The notes beneath the pieces were generated by a model. The model was not told the DNA's origin. It did not search any database and was given only the letters and a program-made list of their open reading frames with translations. A DNA stretch of 64,000 nucleotides. Source: Runella aurantiaca. Its GTDB lineage: Bacteria > Bacteroidota > Bacteroidia > Cytophagales > Spirosomataceae. Shown one piece after another: positions 35,093 to 44,021 of the stretch. Position 1 is the stretch's first letter. The number at the start of each line of letters is the position of its first letter. A program made the translations under genes and the position numbers. The stretch covers positions 203,277-267,276 of the forward strand of contig NZ_QPIW01000005.1 of the NCBI RefSeq assembly GCF_003339505.1, read 5' to 3'.

Positions 35093-38000
35093 TTAAAAGT
35101 TAAACTTAGCACCAACCGCCAACGTTCTTGGAACAGGATATGACTCATCGTCATTGTTCAATTCCGTGCCGCCTCTCACACCCGCATCAGGGTTATTGCC
35201 GGGGTATTTCGTAAATAAGAACAAGTTGTTGGCCGTTACAAAAATACGGGCATCGCTCAATACGGATTTGAATTTAGGAAGGTTATAACCAAGGGTTACG
35301 GCCTTTAACCAAACGTAGCTACCATCGTATACGTAGCGCTCACTGCTCTCGCGTGACCATTTGAAGTAATTGGTTCCGCCCTGTGAATTTTTAGCGTTTG
35401 GATTAGAACCTGGGTTAGAGGGTGATCTCCAACGGTCTTTAGCTTTGTCCAATACGTTAAACACGCCGTCCATGTTCATCGTCGATGCTTCGATGTTGCG
35501 ATAGATGTCAAAGTCGTGCGCACCCACAAACAAAACGTTCAGGTCAAAACGACGATAATCAGCCGCCACGGTCCATGCCCACGTAAAAGCAGGGTTTGGA
35601 TTTCCGATTTCAACCATATCCTGCGTATCGTAAGATACCACGCCGTCGCCGTTGGTATCGGCAAATTTCATACCGCCCGGAATCACACCGTCTTGCTTAG
35701 GCCACGCGTCAATTTCGGCTTGTGTATTGAAGATACCCAATTTTTGGTACCCGTAAATCATCCCGATAGGACGGCCCACTTTCTGTACGTTATAGCCCCC
35801 ATAAAATCCACCATACCAAAGCATGTCATTGGCTCCTTTGATGGCTAGTATTTTGCTGCGGTTTACGGTAAGGTTGGCATTGGTGCGGAAATTTACTTTT
35901 CCGATGGTTGTTCTGAAATCAGCACTTACTTCTACCCCACGGTTCTGCACTTTTCCGATGTTGTCTAAACTTGAGGTAAAACCAGACACCGCTGGGATAG
36001 AAATTGGCAACAACATGTCGTTGGTGATTTTGCTGTAATATTCAAAAGTGAAGGTCAACTTGTTGTTGAAAGTAGCCACGTCTAAACCAATGTCCAACTG
36101 GTTTGATTTCTCCCATTTCAGGTTGGAGTTGGCAAATGAACTAATCACTTTTCCTGCCGCAAATGCATTGCCGAGGATATAGTTATTGGCTCCCACAAAC
36201 GCCAAACTTGGGTAGTTACCGATGTTGTTGTTACCCGTTACCCCCCAGCTTGCTCTCAGTTTCACGTCTGTCAACCAAGAAGCTTTAGGCATAAATGACT
36301 CTTCCGTTAATCTCCAACCTACCGAAGCAGCGGGAAAATCTCCGTATTTGTTTTGAGCACCAAACCGTGAACTTCCCTCACGACGGAACGAAGCAGAAAA
36401 CAAGTATTTATCTTTGTAAGAATAATTGGCGCGGGCAAAATACGCCAACAGCCCCCAACCATACTCATACGAGTTGGAAGAACGAATAGATGCCGCCCCC
36501 AAATAAGGGACTACATCATCTGGGAATGTATTTCCTGAGCCATCCACACCGTAGACTGTTTCTTTCTGAGAAGTCACCCCCAGCAAAAAGTCCATCGACT
36601 GGTTGGCTCCGATTTTAGGCGCATAGGTTAAGAGTTGGTCAAAGGAATAATTGCGCAACTGCTCGTTTATATCCCGGGCCGTCGCGATTCTCGGCGGCGC
36701 ACCAGCTGTACCAGAAGCTACCGATAAACCAATGGTCGATGGAACATACTCTTTATATGCGTTGAAATTAATCTTGGCATTGACCGAAGTACGGAATTTC
36801 AGATTCTTCAAAATGGCAATTTCTGCAAAACCGTTGGCAAGCACATCACCGATATTTCTTCTTCTGATAACATTGTTCAGTACAAATACAGGATTGGGAA
36901 AACCAAACGCTCCGTCAACCCCTCCAATGTAAGGGCGCATTGTGCCGTTATCATTATAAATTGGTTCACGCGGGTCCATCAACAATGCACCACCCACCAA
37001 GGCGCTGCGACCGTCGGTATTGGCTACGTTTTGTTTGGTATAGCTACCGTTTACATTCATACCAACCGTCAGAAACTTATTAACCTCACCCCCAATATTG
37101 CTACGAATAGAAACCCGGTCGTAATTGGTCTTGATGATAGAGCCTTCCTCTTTAAAATACCCAACCGAAAGCATTGATTTAAGTGGACCCTTTCCCGACG
37201 AAATCGTCAGGTTGACGTCCATATAAGGCGCATTGTTATTAAGAATAGCCCCAAACCAATCGGTCGAATACTTGGTCTGCTCTGGATACCGAAACCCAAG
37301 GGGAACTTCTTCCAAAGTCGGTTCTCTATTCTGGAAATAGCGAATACCGTCTTCAAAAATCTCCTTTTTAAACTGCGCAAACTCAACCCCGTTGAGCATT
37401 TTTACCCTTCTGGAATCAGGCACATTTTGAATACCATAATCAATGGAAAGATTCACGTTGACTTTCCCGTCTTTGGCGCTTTTGGTGGTAATCAACACTA
37501 CCCCGTTAGAACCTCTCGCACCGTATATCGCGGTTGAGGCAGCATCTTTCAAAACCGTGATGCTTTCGATGTCGTTGGGGTTTAAGTTTTGACCTACCGA
37601 CGTACCCACGGCAAATCCGTCAATTACGTAAAGAGGGTCACTACCCGCGCCCAAAGAACCTATCCCCCGTACCCGTACTTCAAAGATTCCGCCAGGTGTA
37701 CCGCTTTTCTGCTTAACTACTACCCCAGCGGCACGGCCCTGAAGCAACTGGTTCATGTTGTTGGCAGGCTGCTCACCAATATCTTTCATATTGATGACCG
37801 ATACCGCAGATGTAATATCCTGCTTGCGTTGCGAACCGTATCCCACAACTACCACTTCCTGCAAGGCTTTTAAGTCTTCTTCGAGCGTTACGTCAATTGT
37901 TTTCCGCCCTTGGCTGCTAATGGTTTGGCTAATCAAACCCACGTACGAAAAAACCAGTGTTGGGTTCGTTTTTGTCGTTGTAATTTTATACTCACCTTCC

Positions 38001-38161
38001 GAGTTGGTCGTAGCACCATTGGTTGTCCCCTGCTCAAGAATGGTTGCCCCGGGAATTCCCAAACCGTTGGCGGTGGTTACCTTGCCCTGAATTTGCACCC
38101 CTTGTGCTACTCCCTTAAAGGCAAGCAGCATACAAAGAATAAATAGTCGAATTTGTCTCAT
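35093..38161 (-). CDS. SusC/RagA-family TonB-linked outer-membrane protein
   Basis: TonB-dependent import channel of 1022 residues, first gene of the operon. It has a signal peptide, a carboxypeptidase-regulatory-like beta-sandwich (VTTANGLGIPGATILEQG, about 24-105), a plug beginning near VVVVGYGSQRKQDITSAV with the family QLLQGRAAGV motif, and a barrel ending in aromatic F-N-F. There is no N-terminal STN signalling domain, so this receptor is unlikely to drive an anti-sigma cascade directly. It pairs with the SusD protein 12 bp downstream. Confidence 0.96.
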   Translation of the reverse strand: MRQIRLFILCMLLAFKGVAQGVQIQGKVTTANGLGIPGATILEQGTTNGATTNSEGEYKITTTKTNPTLVFSYVGLISQTISSQGRKTIDVTLEEDLKALQEVVVVGYGSQRKQDITSAVSVINMKDIGEQPANNMNQLLQGRAAGVVVKQKSGTPGGIFEVRVRGIGSLGAGSDPLYVIDGFAVGTSVGQNLNPNDIESITVLKDAASTAIYGARGSNGVVLITTKSAKDGKVNVNLSIDYGIQNVPDSRRVKMLNGVEFAQFKKEIFEDGIRYFQNREPTLEEVPLGFRYPEQTKYSTDWFGAILNNNAPYMDVNLTISSGKGPLKSMLSVGYFKEEGSIIKTNYDRVSIRSNIGGEVNKFLTVGMNVNGSYTKQNVANTDGRSALVGGALLMDPREPIYNDNGTMRPYIGGVDGAFGFPNPVFVLNNVIRRRNIGDVLANGFAEIAILKNLKFRTSVNAKINFNAYKEYVPSTIGLSVASGTAGAPPRIATARDINEQLRNYSFDQLLTYAPKIGANQSMDFLLGVTSQKETVYGVDGSGNTFPDDVVPYLGAASIRSSNSYEYGWGLLAYFARANYSYKDKYLFSASFRREGSSRFGAQNKYGDFPAASVGWRLTEESFMPKASWLTDVKLRASWGVTGNNNIGNYPSLAFVGANNYILGNAFAAGKVISSFANSNLKWEKSNQLDIGLDVATFNNKLTFTFEYYSKITNDMLLPISIPAVSGFTSSLDNIGKVQNRGVEVSADFRTTIGKVNFRTNANLTVNRSKILAIKGANDMLWYGGFYGGYNVQKVGRPIGMIYGYQKLGIFNTQAEIDAWPKQDGVIPGGMKFADTNGDGVVSYDTQDMVEIGNPNPAFTWAWTVAADYRRFDLNVLFVGAHDFDIYRNIEASTMNMDGVFNVLDKAKDRWRSPSNPGSNPNAKNSQGGTNYFKWSRESSERYVYDGSYVWLKAVTLGYNLPKFKSVLSDARIFVTANNLFLFTKYPGNNPDAGVRGGTELNNDDESYPVPRTLAVGAKFNF

Positions 38162-38710
38162 AATAAAGGTTGTGTTAAGGGTTGTTTAAATTGTTTAATT
38201 AAGTTTTAAAACTGATGGAAATGGAATGGCGCGTTACATAGATAAATAGGATTAAATGGTGTTTTTTTGTGTGAATTACTGAACTGAATAAATAAAATTT
38301 AGGCTTTTTTCACTTTGATTTAATCGACTGATTTTTAGATACTTACTCAAACACTTTTACTTTTCCTATACAATTCACAATTGAATTTATCCTGTACTAG
38401 CCTGCCTGATTGCTTTACTGTGGACAAGGGTTCTTGCAATTGACAGTACGATGATATAAGTGCTAAAATCCATTCATTTATATAAACATATTGAGTTTAT
38501 ATTTAACAAATCTAATCCAAAGCAAAAGCATAGTATTTGCTCAAAATGGTCATTCTTTTGCACTTTTTGATATTTAAATGGTATTAAACACAGCCCATTA
38601 ACCCCCAAATAAACCGTTAAAATGAAGTCGAATTTAAGCACAAAATCCACACATAACTTATTGAAATTCAACTATTTAAACAAAAACAAAAAAAACCAAC
38701 AACACACAAA
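38162..38710. other. Non-coding regulatory spacer upstream of susC
   Basis: About 550 bases between susC and the SGNH gene terminator, the longest gene-free stretch in the window. It is very AT-rich, contains one copy of TTGACAGTA (38440-38448), and shows no believable ORF or clear exact -7/-33 pair. The susC promoter should lie in its left part. Confidence 0.5.
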
Positions 38711-38743
38711 AAAAGAGGCCTCCGTGAGTGGGAGACCTCTTTT
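38711..38743 (-). terminator. Rho-independent terminator of the SGNH hydrolase gene
   Basis: AAAAGAGGCCTCC (38711-38723) pairs with GGAGACCTCTTTT (38731-38743) with one mismatch and a 7-base loop. On the minus strand the stem is followed by a T-run. Confidence 0.75.
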
Positions 38744-38773
38744 GGTCAATCATTGAAAAACGACTAGGCGGTA

Positions 38774-39481
38774 TTACTTAAAATACGTCATTATGCCATC
38801 GGCAATCAACTGGTGTCCTTTTTCGTTCGGATGATTTACTTGCGACATGTAGGAAGAAATAATTTCACCAGATTGTATTTTTTTTTGAAAAAAGGCATAA
38901 CTGTCTACCAATCCCAGATTATGCTCTTTTGCCATGTCAATGATTTGTTTTCGGTGTTTTTCTAAGGCACTCTCTGCATCCAATAAATCAGTACGTTGGT
39001 CAGGTGATGGGGTGAGCAGAATCACTTTTATCTTTTTTTGAGCGGCTTTATTTATCATAGATACCCACGCTTTTCGGGCTTCCTCCAGCCCCATGCCACG
39101 GTCATTTAATGCATAATCAATAAAAATTACATCTGGCCGGTGCACCAGTACTTCTGTTTCAAATCTGTTTTCACCACCTTTTGAACTTTCACCGCCAATC
39201 GACGTATTAATCACGTTGATGACCGCGTACGGATAACGTGCCTTCAATTGTTTCATTACCTGATAGGGATATGCCTCCAAAGTATTAACAATCGGTGTTT
39301 TGAAGTAGCCCGCCGGCACTGAATGACCGTGAAAAACCAGATTGATGGCCCTGTTTTTAGGCCATTCTTTGGTTAGTTCAGTTTTAAGGTCGCTTAGATA
39401 AGATGATGGGTCTGCAATCTCCTTTCTTGAAGTCCATTGCAGAGAAATCATGACGAGTAAAAAAAGGTATCGCTTTTTCAT
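38774..39481 (-). CDS. Secreted SGNH/GDSL-type esterase
   Basis: A 235-residue exported hydrolase. The start at 39481 (MKKRYLFLLVMISLQW) gives a proper signal peptide; the longer frame to 39568 would bury it. The nucleophile motif is altered from GDS to FHGHSVPAGYF, as in a group of rhamnogalacturonan-acetylesterase-like SGNH proteins. Block III is YALNDRG and the terminal pair is in VNHPNEKGHQLIADGI. It is likely a carbohydrate esterase. It is divergent from the ECF sigma gene and upstream of, but separate from, the susC operon on the same strand. Confidence 0.82.
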   Translation of the reverse strand: MKKRYLFLLVMISLQWTSRKEIADPSSYLSDLKTELTKEWPKNRAINLVFHGHSVPAGYFKTPIVNTLEAYPYQVMKQLKARYPYAVINVINTSIGGESSKGGENRFETEVLVHRPDVIFIDYALNDRGMGLEEARKAWVSMINKAAQKKIKVILLTPSPDQRTDLLDAESALEKHRKQIIDMAKEHNLGLVDSYAFFQKKIQSGEIISSYMSQVNHPNEKGHQLIADGIMTYFK

Positions 39482-39549
39482 TAACGGTAAGGGTTCGGTC
39501 GTTTTATATGAAATACAAGTAAACAGGAGGCCATCAATACTTAATTTTT

Positions 39550-39581
39550 CAAAGATTATTTTATACAAAAGACCTCACCAA
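39550..39581 (-). promoter_or_regulatory. Candidate promoter of the SGNH hydrolase gene
   Basis: On the minus strand, TTG (39581-39579), a 21-base spacer and AATCTTTG (39557-39550, 7 of 8 consensus bases). Confidence 0.35.
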
Positions 39582-39715
39582 TTGACCGAGGGTAAAAATT
39601 GACTTTCGTAAGTATTCAATTTGGGCGGGCATCATTCCGGTTCGTCAAAAAAATCTTATCTTTTCGAAACCATAGACGCAACCAATCATTTCAAAATTCC
39701 GTAAACGATTATCGG

Positions 39716-40297
39716 ATGTTATTTTCTCGTGCGTTGAAAACTTTGCCGGAACTGCTTGAAGGCTGTCTGAAAAACGACCGCAAGTGTCAAGAATTGCTGT
39801 ATAAGCAGTTCTACGGTTACGCTATGGGAGTTTGTATGCGTTATGTTCCGAACCGCGAAGAAGCCCTAGAAGTAGTAAACGACGGTTTTTTGAAAATATT
39901 CCAAAAAGTTCAGATGTACGATGCTGAAAAATCCTTTAAAATTTGGTTGAGGCGTATCATGATAAATACCGCCTTGGACCATTATCGTCAAAATGTAAAA
40001 TTTCAACACAACACAGATCTCAGTGTTGCAGAAAATACTGTTGCCGCTCCCGACAGCGACAATGTCTACAGCACTCTGGCGCATGAAGACTTGATTGAAC
40101 TCATTCAACAGCTTACCCCATCGTACCGTACCGTATTCAACTTATACGTCATTGATGGTTATTCACACGAAGAAATAGCCCAGCGTTTGGGCATAAGTGA
40201 AGGCACTTCCAAATCTAATTTGGCCCGTGCCCGCGAAAACTTAAGAGTTATGTTATCTAAAAAGAAAAGCAATGAGTATGCAAGAGTTCCCAGATGA
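39716..40297 (+). CDS. ECF-type RNA polymerase sigma-70 factor
   Basis: A 193-residue extracytoplasmic-function sigma factor. Region 2 (about 27-95) includes VNDGFLKIFQKV and IWLRRIMINTALDHYR; region 4 (about 125-180) has the helix-turn-helix GYSHEEIAQRLGISEGTSKSN. The ATG at 39716 is preferred to the upstream TTG at 39599, which would add a non-family extension. Its 3' end overlaps the next gene by 26 bp, so that protein is probably its regulator. There is no FecR or SusC-STN gene next to it. Confidence 0.93.
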   Translation: MLFSRALKTLPELLEGCLKNDRKCQELLYKQFYGYAMGVCMRYVPNREEALEVVNDGFLKIFQKVQMYDAEKSFKIWLRRIMINTALDHYRQNVKFQHNTDLSVAENTVAAPDSDNVYSTLAHEDLIELIQQLTPSYRTVFNLYVIDGYSHEEIAQRLGISEGTSKSNLARARENLRVMLSKKKSNEYARVPR

Positions 40298-41933
40298 TTC
40301 GCTGGACGACCTCTTCAGAAAGTCTGCTGAGGAGTTTGAGCCTGAATTTGAGCCCAAAGCGTGGGCTGCAATGCGCAAAAAATTAGACAGTGCTGACACC
40401 ACTAATGGAGCTCCGAAAAAACGTACGCTGCTCTCTTTGGTGCTATTGCTTTTGTTATTCTCTGGCGTTATCGTGGGCGGTGTTCTTTTGTGGCCCAGAA
40501 TTAACACACCGCTGTCCAGCAAACCTGCCGTTGCCCCGCCTACAACTCAACAAAGCTCAACCTCAACCACCGAAGCAAGAAAGCAACCCAAGAAAATAAA
40601 ACCAGCCGAAACGGCTTCTGAATATAATTCAAGCAATCCTGAGACGAATTATTCTGAATCAAACCCTGAATCTGCAACGAAAAATGCCGTTGAAACAGAA
40701 GCGGTTGTACCTGATAATTCAACCAAAACGAAAGTAGTTACTTCTGGCAAGGCCAAAGCATCTAAAACGTTTTTAGGGGATAACAAAATTGCCAATAGCA
40801 CCAACAACCCAGAAAATATTGGTGGCGATTCGCCATCGCTCCCCGCCGAATCTAATGCGCAATCGACTTCGAAAACAAATCAACAAACGAAGGCTGACAA
40901 TCTAAATAAATCAACCCGCCCATCGCTTGCGCTTTCTGACAAACCGTTGTCGACTAGCGACGATTCAAAAATTAGTAAAAAAGCGGTAAAAAATACCAGC
41001 AATACCCCCAAAAGCCGCATTACTGATTCATTGTTATCAAAAAACAACGCGGCAAATAACACAAAAAAACAAGGGGGGATGATATCAGAATACTCTATTG
41101 GCGCGTCCAACTCCGTTTCAAAAGAGTCAACATCGGCCACGGTTTCACTTCCTAGCCCCAATGGGTATCAGGAAAGTACGACCCCAATGCTGCGAGTAAG
41201 TACCCCAAATACGCTGACCATCCATCCGTGGCATCTGCTTAGTGTGGCTTATGCTTCCCCTGCGGTTTCGTATATATCTCCCCCACCGCCCCCCTTGGTA
41301 GCTAAACCTACGCAAGCCGAAGCAGAGCCACTGTTCAGAAAAGGCCTAAGCCTGCGAATTTTGGTCGCCCCCGATTTGAGTTACATTGGGTTTGACCAAA
41401 TGAAACGACCTGGAATCACATTGGGAGCCATGCTCGAATACCGTTTCAGCCAAAGAATAAGTGTTCAAGCGGGAGCTGTACGTGCCATAAAACTCTACGA
41501 TGCCACTGGAAGCCAGTACGTTTGGCCCGAAGTCTGGAACTTCCAAAAAGCACGCCCAAGTGGCATCGAAGCAGCCTGTAAAGTGCTCGATATTCCGCTC
41601 AATGTGCGGTACGACATCACTCAATCAGCCAACAAACGCTGGTTTGTTTCGACGGGAATCACGAGTTATAAAATGCTCAACGAGAAATATATATATACCT
41701 ATCCTCCTCGTTCTTATAATATAAAATGGTACGATTGGGAAGGGTCAACGGGTAGTTATTGGTTTGGAGTTTTGAATTTTTCGATGGGTTTTGAGCGTCA
41801 GATTGGCAAAAAAATCAGCCTGCAGGCCGAGCCTTATTTTAAATTACCTTTGGCCCAAGTGGGTTTAGGCAAAATAAAACTAAATACCGCTGGTCTATTT
41901 ATCTCAGCCCGTTATCGTTTGGGTCGTTTTTAA
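40272..41933 (+). CDS. Anti-sigma-like / transmembrane / linker / outer-membrane barrel fusion
   Basis: A 553-residue protein translated from within the sigma-factor gene (26-bp overlap). The first 50 residues are acidic and hydrophilic ([19 protein letters not shown]), the size of a cytoplasmic sigma-binding segment. One transmembrane helix spans about 52-74. About 280 residues rich in Ser, Thr, Asn and Lys then form a disordered linker. Residues 354-553 alternate hydrophobic and polar positions like a small porin-type beta-barrel, and end in RYRLGRF with a terminal aromatic. The topology predicts a protein anchored in both membranes that links the envelope state to the sigma factor. Domain identity of the N-terminus is inferred from position. 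Confidence 0.75.
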   Translation: MSMQEFPDDSLDDLFRKSAEEFEPEFEPKAWAAMRKKLDSADTTNGAPKKRTLLSLVLLLLLFSGVIVGGVLLWPRINTPLSSKPAVAPPTTQQSSTSTTEARKQPKKIKPAETASEYNSSNPETNYSESNPESATKNAVETEAVVPDNSTKTKVVTSGKAKASKTFLGDNKIANSTNNPENIGGDSPSLPAESNAQSTSKTNQQTKADNLNKSTRPSLALSDKPLSTSDDSKISKKAVKNTSNTPKSRITDSLLSKNNAANNTKKQGGMISEYSIGASNSVSKESTSATVSLPSPNGYQESTTPMLRVSTPNTLTIHPWHLLSVAYASPAVSYISPPPPPLVAKPTQAEAEPLFRKGLSLRILVAPDLSYIGFDQMKRPGITLGAMLEYRFSQRISVQAGAVRAIKLYDATGSQYVWPEVWNFQKARPSGIEAACKVLDIPLNVRYDITQSANKRWFVSTGITSYKMLNEKYIYTYPPRSYNIKWYDWEGSTGSYWFGVLNFSMGFERQIGKKISLQAEPYFKLPLAQVGLGKIKLNTAGLFISARYRLGRF

Positions 41934-42928
41934 ATCAAATTCATCAATTCATTGACCATCGTTTCGGAGCCGATATAAAGCGGGGCTCGCTGATGAAGGG
42001 ACACTGGTTCGACCTCCAATATACGTTGAAAACCGTTGGTCGCTTTGGCCCCCGCCTGCTCGGCAATCATGGCCAGCGGAAAACATTCGTACAAAAGCCG
42101 CAATTTTCCTTTGGGGTCTTTGGTAGTAGGAGGATACAAGTAAATACCACCTTTGAGTAGGTTTCGGTGAAAATCCCCCACCAATGAGCCAATATAGCGC
42201 GCCGAATAGCTGCGTTTGCGGCATTCTATCAGGTATTCTCGCACAAAACTTTCGTAGCTGTTGTAATTGCCCTCATTATATGAAAAAATCTTCCCGTCTT
42301 GCGGACTACGAATATTGGCGTGGGAAAGAATAAATTCTCCCAACGAAAAATCATACGTAAAACCTGCTACACCGTTGCCCGTAGTATATACCAGAATTGT
42401 AGAAGAACCGTAGAGAATATACCCGGCTGCCACCTGCTTATCGCCACCTTGCAGAAAGTCCTCAATGGTAGGTTTTTCACCGAGTGGACTTACCCGTCGA
42501 TAAATGGAAAAAATGGTACCTATAGATACATTGACGTCAATATTGGATGATCCATCTAAGGGGTCGATGGCTACCACGTATTTGCTTTGATTGTTTCCCG
42601 TGTGAATAATATCGTCTTCTTCTTCCGAAATAATTCCACAAACTTCTCCCCCGTTAATCAGCGCCCGGATGAATCGAATATTGGCCACCACATCGAGTTT
42701 CTGTTGCGCTTCGCCCTGCACATTATTGGTCCCAAAACCTCCCGTAATATCAATCAACCCTGCTCGGTTAATTTCCCGGTTAATAATTTTTCCAGCAAGC
42801 GCTATGTCTCTCAAAAGTTGTGAAAGCTCCCCCGTGGCAAACGAAAAAGCATTTTGATTGTGCATGATATAACGGTCCAACGTTACACCTACGGGTACTG
42901 CAATGTGTTGGTCAGTATTCGTTTCCAT
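41930..42928 (-). CDS. fbp: Fructose-1,6-bisphosphatase class I
   Basis: Gluconeogenic enzyme converting fructose-1,6-bisphosphate to fructose-6-phosphate. The metal motif [10 protein letters not shown] is at 122-131 and the ISEEEDD acidic cluster precedes it; [12 protein letters not shown] near the C-terminus is also diagnostic. 332 residues, the usual length. Convergent with, and overlapping by 4 bp, the sigma-regulator gene. Confidence 0.96.
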   Translation of the reverse strand: METNTDQHIAVPVGVTLDRYIMHNQNAFSFATGELSQLLRDIALAGKIINREINRAGLIDITGGFGTNNVQGEAQQKLDVVANIRFIRALINGGEVCGIISEEEDDIIHTGNNQSKYVVAIDPLDGSSNIDVNVSIGTIFSIYRRVSPLGEKPTIEDFLQGGDKQVAAGYILYGSSTILVYTTGNGVAGFTYDFSLGEFILSHANIRSPQDGKIFSYNEGNYNSYESFVREYLIECRKRSYSARYIGSLVGDFHRNLLKGGIYLYPPTTKDPKGKLRLLYECFPLAMIAEQAGAKATNGFQRILEVEPVSLHQRAPLYIGSETMVNELMNLI

Positions 42929-43094
42929 AATTTACCATCATTGAGATTGTTGTTGGGAGAGTTTCTACGCAAAACTACAAAATATTATATTTTCAAAATC
43001 AAATTATTAAAAATATAATTTCGACAATTATAAAAATTATACAATTTTTTGCGCATCTAAATTTCATCCAATTTTTTACCAAAAACATCAAATT

Positions 43095-43982
43095 TCAGGC
43101 CCCGACATACCGCTTAACGAGTCGCTCTATGGGAGGCAGGTAACTTCTCCCAAAAAGATTAACATGAACCAGCAACGGATAAAGATTATAGATTGGAATA
43201 CGGGTTTCAAAATGAGGCTCAAAAGGGAATGATTCTTGGTAATTTTCGTAAAATTCATCATCAAAGCCACCAAATAGGTGCGTAAATGCCAATTCGGCTT
43301 CCCGAAATCCGTAGTAAGGAGCGGGGTCGATAAGGGAGACTCTCCCGTGCTCATTGATGAGAAAATTACCCGACCATAAATCGCCGTGAATGAGCGCGGG
43401 CGGTTCGGTGGGAAGTAAATTTTTAAGCAACGGATAAAAGCGCTCCAAGCGACTATACAAATCAGAACCAATCAGGTTATTGTACAATGCCAATCCTGCT
43501 TGCGGTCGTAGGCGTTTTTCTACAAAAAAGTCAATACCATTTACACAAAATGCATTATTTTGTTCCAACAAGCCAAGGTAATTGTCGAAGTTTAATCCAA
43601 AAAAAGGCTGGGTGTGTGAATGTAGCTCGGCGAGGGACCGACCAAACGTCTGCCAAAAATCGGGATGCTGTCCCCCATTTTCGACAAACTCCTGAATTAA
43701 ATAGGCCCGGCCACCGTTTTTTCCATAACCATGCACCTCAGGAATGTGAATGGCATTAGTACGTCGTAAAAGGGATAAACCACTCGCCTCTTTTTCGAAC
43801 ATATCTTCTTTTTCGGCATGGTTAAATTTGACAAAAAACGTACCTTCGGGCGTAAGAACACGGGCCGCCGTATTGATGCTCCCTCCCGCTACAAAACGGA
43901 CGTCAATCACTTCGACTGACTTCCCGAAGGTTTCAAAAAGAATACTTTCAAAAAACTGATATTGATCGATTCCATCCCACAT
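43095..43982 (-). CDS. Fructosamine kinase family protein
   Basis: A 295-residue small-molecule kinase with a protein-kinase-like fold. It shows the Gly-rich N-lobe (FVAGGSINTAARV), a Lys in FFVKFN, the catalytic loop HGDLWSGNF and the metal Asp in SLIDPAPYYG. Bacterial members phosphorylate ribulosamines or fructosamines during deglycation, or unknown substrates. It is divergent from anmK with only 39 bp between the starts. Confidence 0.9.
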   Translation of the reverse strand: MWDGIDQYQFFESILFETFGKSVEVIDVRFVAGGSINTAARVLTPEGTFFVKFNHAEKEDMFEKEASGLSLLRRTNAIHIPEVHGYGKNGGRAYLIQEFVENGGQHPDFWQTFGRSLAELHSHTQPFFGLNFDNYLGLLEQNNAFCVNGIDFFVEKRLRPQAGLALYNNLIGSDLYSRLERFYPLLKNLLPTEPPALIHGDLWSGNFLINEHGRVSLIDPAPYYGFREAELAFTHLFGGFDDEFYENYQESFPFEPHFETRIPIYNLYPLLVHVNLFGRSYLPPIERLVKRYVGA

Positions 43983-43986
43983 ACCC

Positions 43987-43994
43987 CAAAATTA
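43987..43994 (-). promoter_or_regulatory. Candidate -7 box directly before the fructosamine-kinase start
   Basis: The minus strand reads TAATTTTG, an exact consensus match, ending four bases before the ATG. Transcription would begin at or beside the start codon. No good -33 TTG is seen. Confidence 0.35.
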
Positions 43995-44021
43995 AGCACC
44001 CATTGATTGTTTACTTACGCT

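Noticed and set aside
38474..38671. Minus-strand 65-residue ORF upstream of susC
   Set aside because: Located in very AT-rich sequence with a Phe/Leu/Cys-rich translation and no start signal or family resemblance.
39716..41933. The ECF sigma factor as the direct regulator of the SusCD operon
   Set aside because: SusC lacks the STN signalling domain, no FecR protein is present, and about 1.5 kb including the oppositely directed SGNH gene separates them.
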